A stretch of 64,000 nt of DNA from Spongilla lacustris (taxonomy: Eukaryota; Porifera; Demospongiae; Spongillida; Spongillidae): contig OX442430.1 of assembly GCA_949361645.1 (NCBI GenBank), positions 1,721,856 to 1,785,855 of the forward strand. The letters run 5' to 3'. The notes beneath the pieces were generated by a model that saw only the letters and a list, made by a program, of their open reading frames with translations, was not told the DNA's origin and ran no database searches. Positions 27,243 to 39,773 of this stretch are shown in pieces (the stretch's first letter is position 1; every line of letters starts with the position of its first letter). Both the position numbers and the translations under genes were made by a program.

Positions 27243-28215
27243 TTACAAAGATGGCACCTTGCAAAATGTTGTGGTGGCAGCAAGCATGTGGTCCTCTTTT
27301 GGACATGCATGGTGACCTAGCTTATCCAGGGGCTTCTGAGGTCCACACAGAGGGCAAGTGGCATCAATTTCAAAGAGTGGGAGGCCCAGCCACCATTTGA
27401 TCAGAACTTGGGCTTCATCTGGGGACAGCCACAGACCCAGACCAACCTGTAACCAATCATAGGCTCCTGGGGCCATCATACCCAAAAGCCTAGATCTGGT
27501 AGTAGTTGGAGAGGTGGTCTTGGTCTTCAAGGACTGCAGATAAGGATGCCTGCTTTGGTGGGGATTCCATATGGGTTGAGAATGAGTCCACTACTGCCTT
27601 ATTACCATGAACTGAGCAATTGAATTGCTCTCGAGCTCTTTCTACCCTGTGCTCCATGTCTGCTGAACTGATCCCAGAGGCACATAAAGAAGCAAGATAA
27701 GCAGCAGGCCTAATGAGCACAGTCCAAATCCCCCTCAGCTGAAGCCCAAGCATACCTGTGACCATGCATCTTCAGTTCATTGAAGACTCCCTCCCCACAC
27801 ACACACACACTCCTCAAAGAAAAAAACTAAAGTCTCTGTCATACTTAGTCAGGGGTGAGGTCATTGGGTTTGAAGGAGGAGTGCTCCTGGCTATAGGTGA
27901 CCCAATCAACAGTATGCACCACACATGCACAATAAGGTAGCAGCTACTTGAGGATCATGCAACTTGGTAAATAGTTGCAATAGTTCTTGGGCCTCCTGCC
28001 ACATCTCCTCAACAAAGGCAGAACAGAACTGGATATCACCAATAGCAGCCCCTAGAATTGCAAGGTGTGGGATATGTGAGTGTTTGGTAATTTGAGATGA
28101 AAATGACTGCTCATGACTAAAGCCCCATACTGGTGAGTACTGTAATACTTGTGGACTGAACAATTTGCACTTGACTAAGTTGAACTGTATGCCTAGTGAA
28201 GGAAGATCTTTAGGG
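27243..28215 (-). mobile_element. Degenerate reverse-transcriptase retroelement, copy B (C-terminal part)
   Basis: Starts on the minus strand with LGIQFNLVKCKLFS (end of the reverse transcriptase, near 28200). LGAAIGDIQFCSAFVEEMW and DPQVAATLLCMCG (28055-27915) follow, then LRGIWTVLIRPAAYLASL (27740-27690). Last is WLGLPLFEIDATCPLCG...LGHHACP (27420-27270), a zinc-binding segment. The order agrees with the C-terminal half of the same family as copy A. Frameshifts separate the pieces; no catalytic domain remains. Confidence 0.7.
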
Positions 28216-29845
28216 CTAGAATGATCCCTTCATGTGGGCCACATTTATTATTAGATATGTACACAGTAGCAGGATAAATAAATCAATGCATGTTTTTTTT
28301 TTTAAATCTGCACCTAATACAGAAGGATTATACACCAACAGTTCAAATAGTTTTTAGCTGTGAGAATCCGGGCCATAATTGTCCTCATGATGGCTCTGGT
28401 CCAGGTGAGGTTAAGTCTGCTGAACAAGGCTGCTTGTCAATTTGGATGAGCCAATGGCAAGTCAGTAGCTAGGTGGGAAAATGCGTCCCTAGCCTCCTTC
28501 CCCAATTCCCATATTTCTCGACAGCCACACACCCACTCTAGCTGAAGGCATTTGGGGTGACCAACTCTGTGCTTGCAGGCTTCAGCTGATCATTATTATT
28601 TTTAGTCAGAGATGCAAAATATATATAATTATGTTAATATACTTTGTGTGTATTGGTAATAACAGTATATGGTGTATAAATATTCCCATTAGCTATAAAG
28701 TTATGGTGTGGCACTATCCCTCCTGGAGTGAGCATCCACCCCCGGGTCACACAAGACTCATATTGAGACTGCCATACATGCTTGAGGCCACCTTAGATTC
28801 GGGGGTGTTGGTCATTGTGACAAGGTGTGATGCAAGCCAATAACAAGCTTCTTTGCCCCAAGCTCCATACAACTCCACCACAAGGTTGCTCATCAGCTAC
28901 AGATGTGAGCACTTTGCACCATCTCAGAAATACTACAAATTGCCGAAATGTAACTGCTGATCCATGCAATAGTGTATCAGCCAGTGAAGATTTCATACAA
29001 AGCCCACATAGTAGCCGCAGCTATGGAGACCTTCAAAATGGATTCATTGCCTGACAAAATCAGTGGTTTTAGAACTTTCCCTGCGGAAGCCCGTAATCTA
29101 AATGTCACACAGAGACAAGCTATATTATTGCAAGCAGCACAAGTAATTGCTAATAAATTTGTAGATATCATTCAGCTAACCAAAAGAGATACAACTCCAC
29201 CACAAGAGGAATGCATGTCCACCCCTGGCAACCACTGCTGATCCTGTGGTGAGACTCACTTAAAGAGAGAAAGTATGAGTTAAGTGGAGATATTACAGTA
29301 AGATCAAAGGCAGCAGGCTTGCTACAGAGCCAATTTGAAGCTAGGATATCGAGAAGTCCACTGCTAGCTTCTGATGCAGGCACAATGGTAGATTTGAAGC
29401 TCTTCTATCCCCTGCCATTAATTGATGGCCATTTGGAGATGGAACTGGAGATGTACCTTGTCAGCAGTAGAGCTCTGCTCATACTTTCCAAAAATAATTT
29501 TATAGTATTAAATTACACATGCACAGTACTATAATCCAATGTTTACTACTACTCAATAAGAACTATACAGGTCTAATCTGAGCACAACAGCACTTGCTTT
29601 CAGCAGCATCAAGGTGGTTCCCAGCAAACAATGTAAAAGGCACTTTCAGGAAAGTGGCTTTAATTTCACTCCTCAGTCATTATAATACTTCTTCTGGCAT
29701 TTGCTCCTAGTAATGGCATCATTTGGCAGCGAACATTCCCAGGGTCCTTCTCCATCCTTAACAGATGCCACCATGCCTATGAGAGACATTCTGCCCCCTG
29801 ACTTCACATAATTGGAGGGGTGCTGTAAATGGACGCTAAGAACAG
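28216..29845. other. No supported gene
   Basis: Open frames at 28631-29241 and 29319-29534 have no recognisable domain. Given retroelement debris on both sides this may be old transposon sequence, but nothing shows it directly. Confidence 0.35.
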
Positions 29846-29960
29846 CATGACACCTTCACCCTGAGGGTAAGGGGGAAAGGGTGCCACATTGGTGCAGTTG
29901 CTAGGTCGTGCAGTGGCAGAGCAGGAGGGCATGGGTTCGATCCCAGGTGAGGTTAAGGAT
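29846..29960 (+). mobile_element. tRNA-derived SINE-like sequence, copy 2
   Basis: A box TGGTGCAGTTG at 29890-29900 and B box GTTCGATCC at 29935-29943, spaced as in copy 1. It is preceded by CAGCATGACACCTTCACCCT. The sequence after the B box (AGGTGAGGTTAAGG) also matches copy 1 in layout. Confidence 0.65.
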
Positions 29961-30239
29961 TTTATTCCGTTTCCCGGGCTTACTACATGTGTTAGTGCAT
30001 ATACATGTACATGTCAATGAGGAAAGGTCCCAAGCCTAAGCAGGCAGGCTGTTTCATCACAAGTAACGCAGCTACCCTTTCTGCATCCATCTATGATCCT
30101 ATTGACCGCATGTGCCCTGATTTAATTTAGTCATGGGACTGATTCAATTTCTTTTATGACTTTTGTATTATCATAAATAATACATTTATGTATGTGTATC
30201 AATTTGCATTCAAACAAAAGATTTTGTCAAATAAAAAGG

Positions 30240-30990
30240 AAAAACATGCACACCCTCACAATTAGGCACCTAAAAACCAGGACCTGGTGAGGATGGCATT
30301 GGTATTGGATCTCCCAAGGTGCAGATTTAGCCATCCATAAATGCCTTGTAGTGCTATGGATTTAGGCTTTCCCAAAGTTATGGCAAGGCGATAGGCAGAA
30401 GATATCCACAGCCTCTGTATCTCAAGCACCATGTATCAGCGTGCACAGTAACACATGCGCATCTCAGCTCTACACATTATTGCCATCATTATTGTCATGC
30501 TCCCAAATCTCAGTGGCAGTGCACCTGCTGTCCAGTGCTATGTGGTATAAGGATGTCAGCTGGACATGATTTCAGTGCTATAGTTTGAGGTCAGGTTTCT
30601 GCCCGGTTTCAGATGCATGCCAAAGTGTGCTTGATGCATGGCAAGTCTCCACCACGATATCCTGAAGTTTGTTGTGATGAAACACCACAATAATTCTACA
30701 TATCATATTCGAATGTGCTACACAAATATGCATACACACCCGCTGCACAAAGTGGGAGTATGAATGCGTCAGATTCGCATGAGCATTCACTCTAATTCGT
30801 GAGTGAGTTATTCTAACGAATGGCTAGACAATTGGCTGCTTGTGAAAAAGCCTTCAAAGCCTCTGAACCCATGCACCATAACTCTCCAGTGGAACACAAT
30901 TCCAATAGAATTCTGCACCTTTTATGTCACTGTGAGGGTGTCTTGTTAACTGAAATGCTCTTGCTGCAACACCTGAGTGCATGCTGGCTT
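30240..30990 (-). mobile_element. Retroelement tail, copy D
   Basis: This stretch repeats 24090-24830 almost in order: ACCCTCACAAT...AGGCACCTAAA, AGCCATCCATAAATG, TCATTATTGTCATGCTCCC, GGTATAAGGATGTCAGCTGG, AGGTTTCTGCCCGGTTTCAG and CACTGTGAGGGTGT. It carries the decayed C-terminal end of the retroelement on the minus strand and no intact frame. With the SINE-like copy beside it, it forms a direct duplicate of 23505-24830. Confidence 0.7.
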
Positions 30991-31619
30991 CCATAATAAT
31001 ACTATAATTGAATGAAGATGAAACAGTGACATCAAAGGCTGCCGAGATGCTGCTGTACCAATTGGTGACTAGGATGTCTGCTGGACGGGTCCTTAAGCTA
31101 TCCTAACCCCAGCCACTACCAACTTCAAAACCAGCTCTACATAAAGTATTGAGGCGCATATCACTTATAGCATTATGCCTCAAAGCCTACCCCAAAGGGC
31201 CAAGTGAATTACCTGGATAAAGAGGGTGAGATTGTTGGCTTTGTGTTTCCTATTATTATTAACATGCTAACTTAACTAAAATTTGAGAACATAGAAGTAA
31301 TAACAATATACACTGCATGTAGTCAAAAGGTTGGAGCAGATTAAATGGCTCTTGATGCAGACCACGTCAGTAGTAGGCTAACCCTCTGCTTAAACAAATG
31401 AAAGGAGGAAGGTTGCACACCTTGTTTTTAAACACAGCTTCTAGATATTTTCATCTTCTCTTATTCAGCTGTAAGTAATAAATAAATAAAAATTTAGAAT
31501 GATATTATGTCATTATAAACTAACATACATTATAAACTAACATATAGGGCTAACAACAACACAACCTAACATATACTCACACTAATGCACTTGATCATTG
31601 GCACACAGAACTAAAAGTC

Positions 31620-33090
31620 ATCTAAGCCATCAAAGGAACTTAATGTTCCCAAGACGGAGGTGAAATTTCCTCTCTGGATTGCCACAGAAAGGCGCTGAAG
31701 TAAGAACTGGTAGGATTGTGGGTATCCAGTGGTTTGGTGCAGACGATGGCCAAATTCCTTAAGAAAGGACAATGTTTCGGCACCAAACACTCACATGCTA
31801 TGGGAACAAAGAAGTACTTAGCCCCAAAAGAGGAATACTTCTTCCTCTTTTGAGATTCAGCCTCTGCTGCTACCAATCCTGGCCCTCTTTCAGCAGTGGT
31901 ACCATCCCACACAAGGAGTTTCCCCTCTTTCCAGGGAAGCATTGAAATACCATCTGGCCTTTTACAATCTGATCTAGCTACTCCAGAAGGCTCCAAATGA
32001 GCAGGGATTTTTGCAGCTGACAGTGCTCTGTGGATGATGTTGTTTAAGCTAGAATGCCTGGAGTGGCGACCTTCACTTCATCTACAGCTGAGGCCATGAG
32101 TAGCAAGGTCATTCACATGCATGAGAACCAGAATGGTGGCAAGTGTGTGAATGGCACAAGAGAACACCAAGTCTGAGTCCAACTGCAATTCAGATGGTGG
32201 AGTTATCCATTCTCAGGCCTATGGAGGATATAGGGAATTCATTTAGCCATCTTCCTGACTCCGTGTTGATGCAGCAAGAAGACGAACACGGGAAGATGAA
32301 CTATCAGCATTGGCTAGTAGACCTTGAGCTACCAACTGCATTTTTGGTAGATCCCAAGCCTTTTGAGAACAAGAAGCAGGAGGTACAGGTGGGGCTGTGT
32401 TGTTTCCTTGGGACCAGATGGAAAGTGCAGACTCAACATCAGGGATGGAGGCATTGTGTAGAGATGCAGGTAGCATGCTCTTCAATGTATTGGAGGTGCC
32501 AGCAGCTGAAGCCAGGAAGGCTGAAGGTGCAAGCTGACATGCAGTCCAAATACCAAGGCCACCAAGCTTTATAGGAGGCTTAGCTTGTGTCCAGGCTGGA
32601 TCATTAATCCCAAGAGAGATATTTAAAGTGCTGCTTAGGATGGATCGCAAAAGGTCATCGAAATCGACAAGTTTCTCTGAAAGGAAACAGGCAGAGGTGT
32701 GCAGAATGTTTAGAAGCTTGGGTATTGCAAATGAGTGACACAGCAATAGTAGAGCATCATGTGCATCTAAACTGCACAACCTTTCACCCATTGTTATCAA
32801 CAAAACTATTTTTGCGCAGATGGCAGCTTATTTTCTATAATTAAGTTGTAGACCCAATGAATGTGCTTCTTTGGTGATTAACTGGAGGTCATGAAGCACA
32901 TCAGTTAAGGTTCCACCAAGGGTTACATCATCCAGTAGAACATGAATAACTCAGAATTTAATTGAGAGCACATGTTGTGGATTGTGAGACAAAAAAAGCA
33001 GAGGTCCGAGAGGGTCACCCTGCTGCACCCCTTCTGAAGACTGAATAACTTCTGTCCCCCAAAACAATTAAGGAAGATGATGAACAGTAT
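31620..33090 (-). mobile_element. Degenerate reverse-transcriptase retroelement, copy C
   Basis: Minus strand from about 33060: SEGVQQGDPLGPLLF-like motif B, then LLDDVTLGGTLTDVLHDL (motif C, Tyr of YxDD replaced by Leu). LGLQLNYRK follows, then a long open piece at 32803-32243 that includes KLGGLGIWTACQLAPSAFLA. The C-terminal segment at 31996-31640 has EPSGVARSDCKRPDGISML and KLLVWDGTTA. The domain order is the same as in copies A and B, but these are more intact. In-frame stops, including after NYRK, and the lost upstream half make it non-functional. Plus-strand frames here (32143-32574) are antisense artefacts. Confidence 0.8.
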
Positions 33091-33689
33091 ACAGAATGGA
33101 CAAAATAAATAATTATTTATAATAAGTAATGATAATTATATGCTACTGATCTTTACAAGCACATGGCCATTTTACCTTATTGCTTTTGAGCAATGGAGGT
33201 CTGGGACTGGTATGGATGATGGTAGTTTGGTTTGCTGCAGCAATATGAGTAATGGAGGTCTGGACTACGGTTGTGTGTGTTTTGTATGATTATGTGTTCT
33301 GTTGATTACATGTAGTAGATATAAATATACTAAATATTACAATAGCCGGCAGAGTGTGCCATTATTAACTGACTAAAGTACATGGTACCTTACATACATG
33401 AAGCAATCTATACTGCCCTTGCCTATAGGCATAGAGTACTTGGTGCAATTTTATCAGGGGTGCGCATATGACACAGCCCATGGGGAGTCGAATATCAATA
33501 AATTCCAAGCGGTGAGAACACAAATCTACATGTCTGTCATAAAATCACCACATTACAACCTGACACATATTGCTGCAGCAAACCAAACTGCGGTTTTATG
33601 GAGGAGTGAATTACTCGAAATTGGGTTAAAAATTCCTGTTCTAGAACATTAATGTAGAAGTGAAGTCCACATTATAATGAATTTGGGGG

Positions 33690-33929
33690 AGAAACATTTC
33701 AGGCTTGTTTTTAAGTTCGAATCGAATCTGTGAGTTCTTCAAGTACATTTTGAATACAGATGATGTTTCCATTAGCCGTGATGACTCCGTTGTCGGCGAC
33801 GTGAACATATCTCAGTGATATCGTCCGGACAGTGAGTTGACTTAGTCTTAGCAGTCTGACTTCGTTGGTGACAGGAGCGGGGTGAACTACTGTCAAGAGT
33901 ACAGCGGTAGTGAGGAGGATGTGGAACAT
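33690..33929 (-). pseudogene. Frameshifted paralogue of the secreted FGF-like gene
   Basis: On the minus strand the ATG at 33929 starts a signal peptide (MFHILLTTAVLLTVVHPAP). RYVHVADNGVITANGN follows and aligns with RFVYVADNGAIAATSRN of the gene at 36024-36590. The frame then stops at 33711. The DNA past the point of frame loss still reads FELKNKPEMFL in another phase, matching FELKNKPGMFL of the intact gene. So a small indel has broken this copy, and its downstream half is missing or too diverged to see. Orientation is opposite to the intact gene, 2.1 kb away. Confidence 0.75.
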
Positions 33930-35949
33930 TACTTCTAATGCCACTTCAACCTTTTTCGTGACTAACTGATTGAATGCCGATTGTATCCGCATGTTTGTTA
34001 TATACATGTAGCGAGTACACATGAGGACGTTACGATTAGGCTATTAAAGAAATTAAAGGTGCTCAGCCCACGCCGCTTATCTACATGTACTTACCGCCTT
34101 CTAAGTGAGGCCAAAACGGATCTTTCGACGGGATGCGATTAGCTATACTTCAAACGGATTAGTTTATTGTGTACACAGGGTGGTCAGTGTATGGTGTATA
34201 GTTTTTTTATTTGGTATGAGTGATTAGCGCGTCTATTAAACGCGACGTTATGTGTTTTCTTATCCCGCCTTGCAGGCTGTATACATGATTGCATCTGGAG
34301 TTATATGTACATGTACATGTATCAGCTTTCCAATACAAATGTGACACCTACATGTACATATGGTTGACAACGCATATATAGGCGCCATATATGTACTGTG
34401 ATAGTGTACCCACTGCGGGAGAATAAATATCGTATAGCATGCTTAGTATGCTTGCAAGTCATGCTATTATGGACATCACAGAAAGTAAAACTGTTGGCTA
34501 CATGTACATAAGATCCAATGTTTTGTAATACTGCATGGTATTGCACGGGGAAGAGGATGAGAAAGGGGATATTGAGAGCCTGCAATTTCATATACAAAAA
34601 TGATTTCAGAGTCATCAATTTGGTTATCATACATGTATCCATCATAGCTTATAGCCATCAGTATTTATTAGCCACTACTTGTTTCAAAGCACCTCAGAAA
34701 AAGGTTTGCCAGGTGCCTTACTCTATTATCCACAAACACATAACAAATACACACATGGACAGCAATTGCACTATCAGTGAACCAGGACCACTAGATAGGA
34801 TGACCTAGTGTTGCCCCTGGCTACCCACTCAAAGGTTCAACCTTATTAAAAGTTCAGCATGACCCGGCTGAGACTTGGGAGAAGAGCTATTTATCACAAC
34901 CAGATATGAGGACCCAGGTGTCCACTGCTGCATAAATCTTATATGGACACTGTAAACGGGTAAAACTGCAGAAAAATGGGCTGCTCAAGCATGCAACTGC
35001 ATGGACTCAAGTTTCAAGATTATATGGTGAAGGTGTTTAAATGAAGGTGCTTAACATAAAAGTGCTTAAAACATGATGGTGCTTAACATGAATGTGCCAC
35101 TTAAAACATGAAGGTGTTTAACATGAATGTGCCACTTAAAACATGAAGGTGTTTAACATGAATAAAACATGAAGGTGTTTAACATGAATGTGCCACTTAA
35201 AACATTAAGGTGCTGTTAACATGAAGTTGCTAACTGACTAGAGGAAAGCGATAGTGCTTATGTAATGTATACGACTAAAATGGAGATACATGTATAGACC
35301 GGTTCTGTAATATCCCCAGCCCCTTCATATTTTAAGGATTCATCTGCCATGAAACACTTTCATGTTAAGTACCTTCATGTTAATAATAATAATGTCAGTA
35401 CCAATTACATGGATACAATTCTGTTGCTGCATGCTAACAGTTGAGATTTATTATCTCGTAAGTATAATGTGTCGGGTACAACAGAGCAGATACAGAGAGG
35501 TTGCATCAGTGCATTCACACAGAGATCGATCGAGTTTGCACGTATTGGTTTGCATGCCATGTCACTATTTTACTTACTTTCATGCCTCACTGTATACTAA
35601 GAACTGGAACAATACGAAGGAACGACTACGTTTGGTTCCTGTGTATGGATGCACTAATGTAACCATGCACTCTGTACAAAGTCTGATGAATACCATACAA
35701 AGGAATAATTATATAAACTATAACTTCTGTATTAACTACTTCGGTATGTATAGTACTATACGTACCACTTAACAACATGCCTCCTAACCATTCCCTTTCC
35801 TGTATACTAACTCCATAGGAATATCCGTTTGTGTGCCTGGAATAGCTGATGGGCCGTGCAATACAGGCCAGTTATGGTCTCGATTACAATTGAGCAGCGT
35901 AAGCATGGCAACGCTCCGTAGTTTACAGCCCGCCCATTAGAGATGCCGG
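33930..35949. other. Intergenic region, no supported gene
   Basis: Contains ACATGTACATGT-type palindromes and a minisatellite at 35030-35225. Open frames at 34322-34808 and 35362-35772 have no recognisable domain. Confidence 0.45.
35030..35225. repeat. About 35-bp minisatellite
   Basis: Repeats of AACATGAAGGTGTTTAACAT followed by GAATGTGCCACTTAAA, with deletions, five to six units. Non-coding. Confidence 0.85.
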
Positions 35950-35953
35950 GGTG

Positions 35954-35961
35954 TATATAAA
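35954..35961 (+). promoter_or_regulatory. TATA box of the FGF-like gene
   Basis: TATATAAA lies 63-70 bp before the ATG at 36024, in a position to start transcription about 35-40 bp before the coding region. Confidence 0.65.
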
Positions 35962-36023
35962 CACCGATAGTTTGGCACCAACGTCATTAATCAGCAACAA
36001 ATTTAATTGAAGGTCATATAGCT

Positions 36024-36590
36024 ATGAATAAACTCCTTATCTCTCTCATGATCGTTGTAGCATGTCTACTGAACGTTGTCCGCTCCGCTCCTATCAACGG
36101 GACCAAAATGTACGAGGTCATACTGTACAGTCGATTGTCTGGACGATTTGTTTACGTCGCCGACAACGGAGCCATCGCAGCTACTAGTCGAAACGAAAAG
36201 TCATCATCTATATTCATCATGTACTTGAAGAACTTTCGGGTTCAATTCGAACTTAAAAACAAGCCAGGAATGTTTCTGACGTTGAAGGAACTAAATCATT
36301 CCATTGCTGAAAATGCCAACATAACTACCTCCTCCCAAACAAATGTAACTACTATCAGTCATGAATACGCTCTGGTCGTGGACTATCCTTCTGAGCCATA
36401 CCTCGCTGAATGGGAGAATAGCGGGTCCGGATCCTGTGGCGCACTAGTTCAGATGATGGACGAGAATACAAGCTGCTTCATCGCCTTTGACAGTAGCGGG
36501 AAAGTAGCGGGTCCATGCAATTTGTCAGCAAACGATCCCGCAAGCTGCATTACTCCATTAGCACCATTACATCTTCCTCCTAATAATTAG
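36024..36590 (+). CDS. Secreted FGF-like (beta-trefoil) protein
   Basis: The 188-residue product starts with a signal peptide (about residues 1-22, MNKLLISLMIVVACLLNVVR) and has six possible N-glycosylation sites. The mature part looks like a fibroblast-growth-factor-type beta-trefoil. YEVILYSRLSGRFVYVADNG fits the first strands (LY...G.FL.V..DG in FGFs). VQFELKNKPGMFLTL fits the IKS...G.YLAM strand. CFIAFDSSGKVAGPCN then TPLAPL near the end fits the WFVGLKKNGSxKxG...FLPL ending. Cysteines GSCGAL, TSCF, GPCN and ASCI could form disulfides. FGFs are extracellular ligands; receptor binding here is not shown. Similarity is judged by motif order only, and another beta-trefoil family is possible. 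Single exon, strong TATA box, with a frameshifted inverted relative at 33690-33929. Confidence 0.65.
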   Translation: MNKLLISLMIVVACLLNVVRSAPINGTKMYEVILYSRLSGRFVYVADNGAIAATSRNEKSSSIFIMYLKNFRVQFELKNKPGMFLTLKELNHSIAENANITTSSQTNVTTISHEYALVVDYPSEPYLAEWENSGSGSCGALVQMMDENTSCFIAFDSSGKVAGPCNLSANDPASCITPLAPLHLPPNN

Positions 36591-37716
36591 GCGACCGTCA
36601 GACATTTAGAAGTGTCAGCTAGCAACAAGGAGAAGTACGCGGGCATGCACGGCTTCTGGCTGAAGAAATATCGACTTTTGCTGAATATGTGTACTTGAAT
36701 TACTGTATGTGTACTTGAATTATACATCACTTCATTAGAGTCATTCTGTTGTTGTTTATAGCAACATTGTACATGTTGTGTATTCAAGCTGCATATATGA
36801 TATGGGAGTAATAGGACATGGTATATACATGCACATCATGCATCAAAACTTGCCGTATTAAACTTATAAGCTTCTAAACTACAGTATAGAGTTACGCGTA
36901 CATGGTACTGTGTATCGATCGTGGACTATGAGTCGCAGGAAACGAATAACGCCCACAATACGTGTATAGAATGCGCGTGAATAATTAACTTGGCTTTGGG
37001 CAGTACTTTAAAGCGTACTGTACGTTCTCGTGAGCTGCCAAAGGCATTCAAGCATGAGACGATTGCAGGTGGTTGCACATTCAATTCATCGTTGTCTAAT
37101 TATCATAATCATCAATGATTTCAAATGTTTTGGGTAAAACCTGTCCGACCGTGGCTGGAATGGCCGGACTGCAGGATGCTACAGCCGTGTTTAAGTAGCA
37201 GCAAAGGTCTCAGTGCTATATAGTGGCTATGGACCGATGCATACAGCATCCCACACCGCATATTAACATTTTACTACAAACTTCCTGCATGCAGATACTG
37301 ATGTGAAATTTGTATAACGCGTTACATGCAGCTCATGCAATTCTGAATTGAGGCAAATGCAAACATGCTATATGTATACCACTCTATACATTTGTGTGAA
37401 TCAGAGTCATACAGTCTATGACAGGCCAGCACAAACTTATTTTTATTCACCATCACGTCTCATTTGGCGTGGTCAAAACAAGAAGCTGTAGGAGCAACAT
37501 GGCTATGTATTGCCACCACAATCACTAACTTAACTCCATCTGCCAATTGCATGTCTTTTACTATGGCCTCAGTAAACATGACTGCAATCAATCATTAGAC
37601 ATTAACGTGTGAGGCTGTATGCAGCCATTCCATTGTTGTTGTAGACATGCAATGCAATGGTATTGGGGAGCTGAAGCTTTGCACTTTCCATTTAGACTGG
37701 CATGGTCAGTTGTCCG
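36591..37716. other. Intergenic region, no supported gene
   Basis: AT-rich sequence with short unrecognised frames only. Confidence 0.5.
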
Positions 37717-37895
37717 GTGTCATAGGGTATACGGTCCGGCCCAATTTCCGGTCCGGGGGACCGTATTCCCTTTGGACCCAACTCCCTAGGGAATACGGTC
37801 CCCCGGACCGAGTTCCCTGGTTGTACAAAACCAATTAACCGGCCTCAATTCCCTAGGGAATTGAGTCCCCCCCCGGACCGTATTCCCTGGTTTTA
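37717..37895. repeat. GGGAATACGGTCC palindromic repeat element, plus orientation
   Basis: The stretch GTGTCATAGGGTATACGGTC begins a run of nested inverted units (GGGAATACGGTCC and GGACCGTATTCCC; CCTAGGGAATTGAGTCC). An inverted copy in the same internal order lies at 50045-50218. Probably a non-autonomous foldback element. Confidence 0.75.
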
Positions 37896-39626
37896 AATAC
37901 ATGCATGTATATGTACGAATCACCCTTTGCATTCACGTAAGGGCTGGCACATTTGGTTCGAAAAGCAAAAGCCAATGATCGCAGGTCGTCAACTAACAAT
38001 TAACTGTTTTCTTCAGTCTGTAACAATGAACTGTTTTCTTCGATCGGTCTGGGATGCTTAAAATCTAAACGAATTTGTTATACAAATGTATATTTACATG
38101 TATATTTATATTAGGTTGTTACTATTTATATATGTTCCCATTATGATTTGGTTCGAAAATGATCGCATACAGGTCGTCAACTATGCATGCAGCTTCTGTA
38201 ACAATTAACACTGTTTAAAATTATCAAATCGTGTGAACACCAAGTGCAGACGAAGTAGAATAAATTTAAAAAAAGATGAAAAGAATAAAAAATATACACA
38301 TATATCATAATAGCCAACTGAGATAAGGGTACTGGATAAATCTCAATTCAGTTCGTATCTGCAAAAAAGAAAAAACTAGTACACTTCAACCATTATTGTT
38401 TAGAGAATGATACATAAGTTTTTGATATCTTCTGCAGAGAGGGGGAGGTAGGAAAAAGAAGAGGGATGAGAAGAGAAGTGAGAAGAGGTAAAGGGACACA
38501 TAGCATGGGCCCTCAATAACTTGGTCCTTAATTAGTGGTTAACTTGACCTTGCACACTCTTTAAGTGTGACTGCATACTTCCTCTATACACCTGTGTCAG
38601 GAGAAAAAGAAATGGGATGAGAGAGCAATGAGTGGGGGATAATAGTCAAGAGACATGCTGATATTGAGTGTACTCAATTTTGTACCTAATTAAATCGAAT
38701 TTCACAGATAAATATAAGCTTGGAGGCATCAATTAATATTGCTTGTGTCTCCGGTGTCTTTTTAGTCTTGAGTGTCACTGTATGTAACACACATGCATGG
38801 CATTAGCAAGATAGCTACTTGTTGCTGTATATGATTAAAGCCATGCTTAAAACTAACTGTTTTAGTGGTGTTGTATGGGCTGGATGTCTTTGTGTAGGTT
38901 TGATTGAAAATTTACATATCTTGTAGGGACAACATCTCTTTGTAATATCCTCACATGTCTTTAAGCCGTCTGGCTTGTCTTTGTGTGCATGTAAAAAGAC
39001 GTGCCTACATATACGTCATCTGAGGGTCTTTGTGTGCATGTAAAAAGACGTGCCTACATATACGTCATCTGAGGGTAAGTGTAAACAAACATGACACACT
39101 GACCTTAAATAGATTGATTCCCTCAAGTGGAAACACACAGTCACCAATCCTTGTCTTAGAGGTGCATATACATACAGGTGTATGTCATCTGAGGGTACGT
39201 GCAAACACACTGACCTTAAAAATTCCTACCTATGAGAACACATGATCTCCAATCATCTTGGAGAGGTGCGCATCTACACCCTATACTGAAGAATGCAATA
39301 CATATACATCATCTGAGAGTAAGTGTAAACACACATGACACATTGACTGTAACTCTCCAATAGAAACACATTGTCACCAGTCTTCCTCCGAGAGTTGTAA
39401 GAATGCACCTTTGAAACACACTGAAAGAACAGTATTCCATCCTCCCCCATTACTAGTACCCATACTAGAGCCCAGTAGAAACTTAGACTGCTAGAAAACA
39501 CAGCAATGGGGAGTTATCGCCAAATCTAAGTGACCAACGCACTCGTATTCACCGTAGTCTGTTCATTGATTGTGAAGTTAGGAAGGAGCGTTAATAGGAA
39601 TGGACCAAACTGACTAGATCTCTACC
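37896..39626. other. Intergenic region with tandem repeats
   Basis: No supported gene. At about 38975-39395, a TTTGTGTGCATGTAAAAAGA unit occurs twice. The phrase GTCATCTGAGGGTAAGTGTA, followed by AACACACATGACACACTGACC, recurs roughly every 120 bp with drift. Confidence 0.6.
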
Positions 39627-39773
39627 AACAACTTCCCATTTCACTGTAGAATTTCCCATTACATTTTTTTTTGAACAAAATCTACAATCAAACGCATTTT
39701 ATTCAAAACATATACCCTTTCCCATTCAATCATAGAATTTCCCATTTACCATTGTACAACATTGCATGGCACA

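Noticed and set aside
24067..28215. One intact retroelement
   Set aside because: Domains are in several frames, with stops, and the order (C-terminal half at 28.2-27.2 kb, reverse transcriptase at 26.2-25.1 kb) needs at least two copies.
32143..32574. Plus-strand frame of 143 codons
   Set aside because: It lies antisense to the better-supported retroelement frame (GGLGIWTACQLAPSAFLA) and has no recognisable content.
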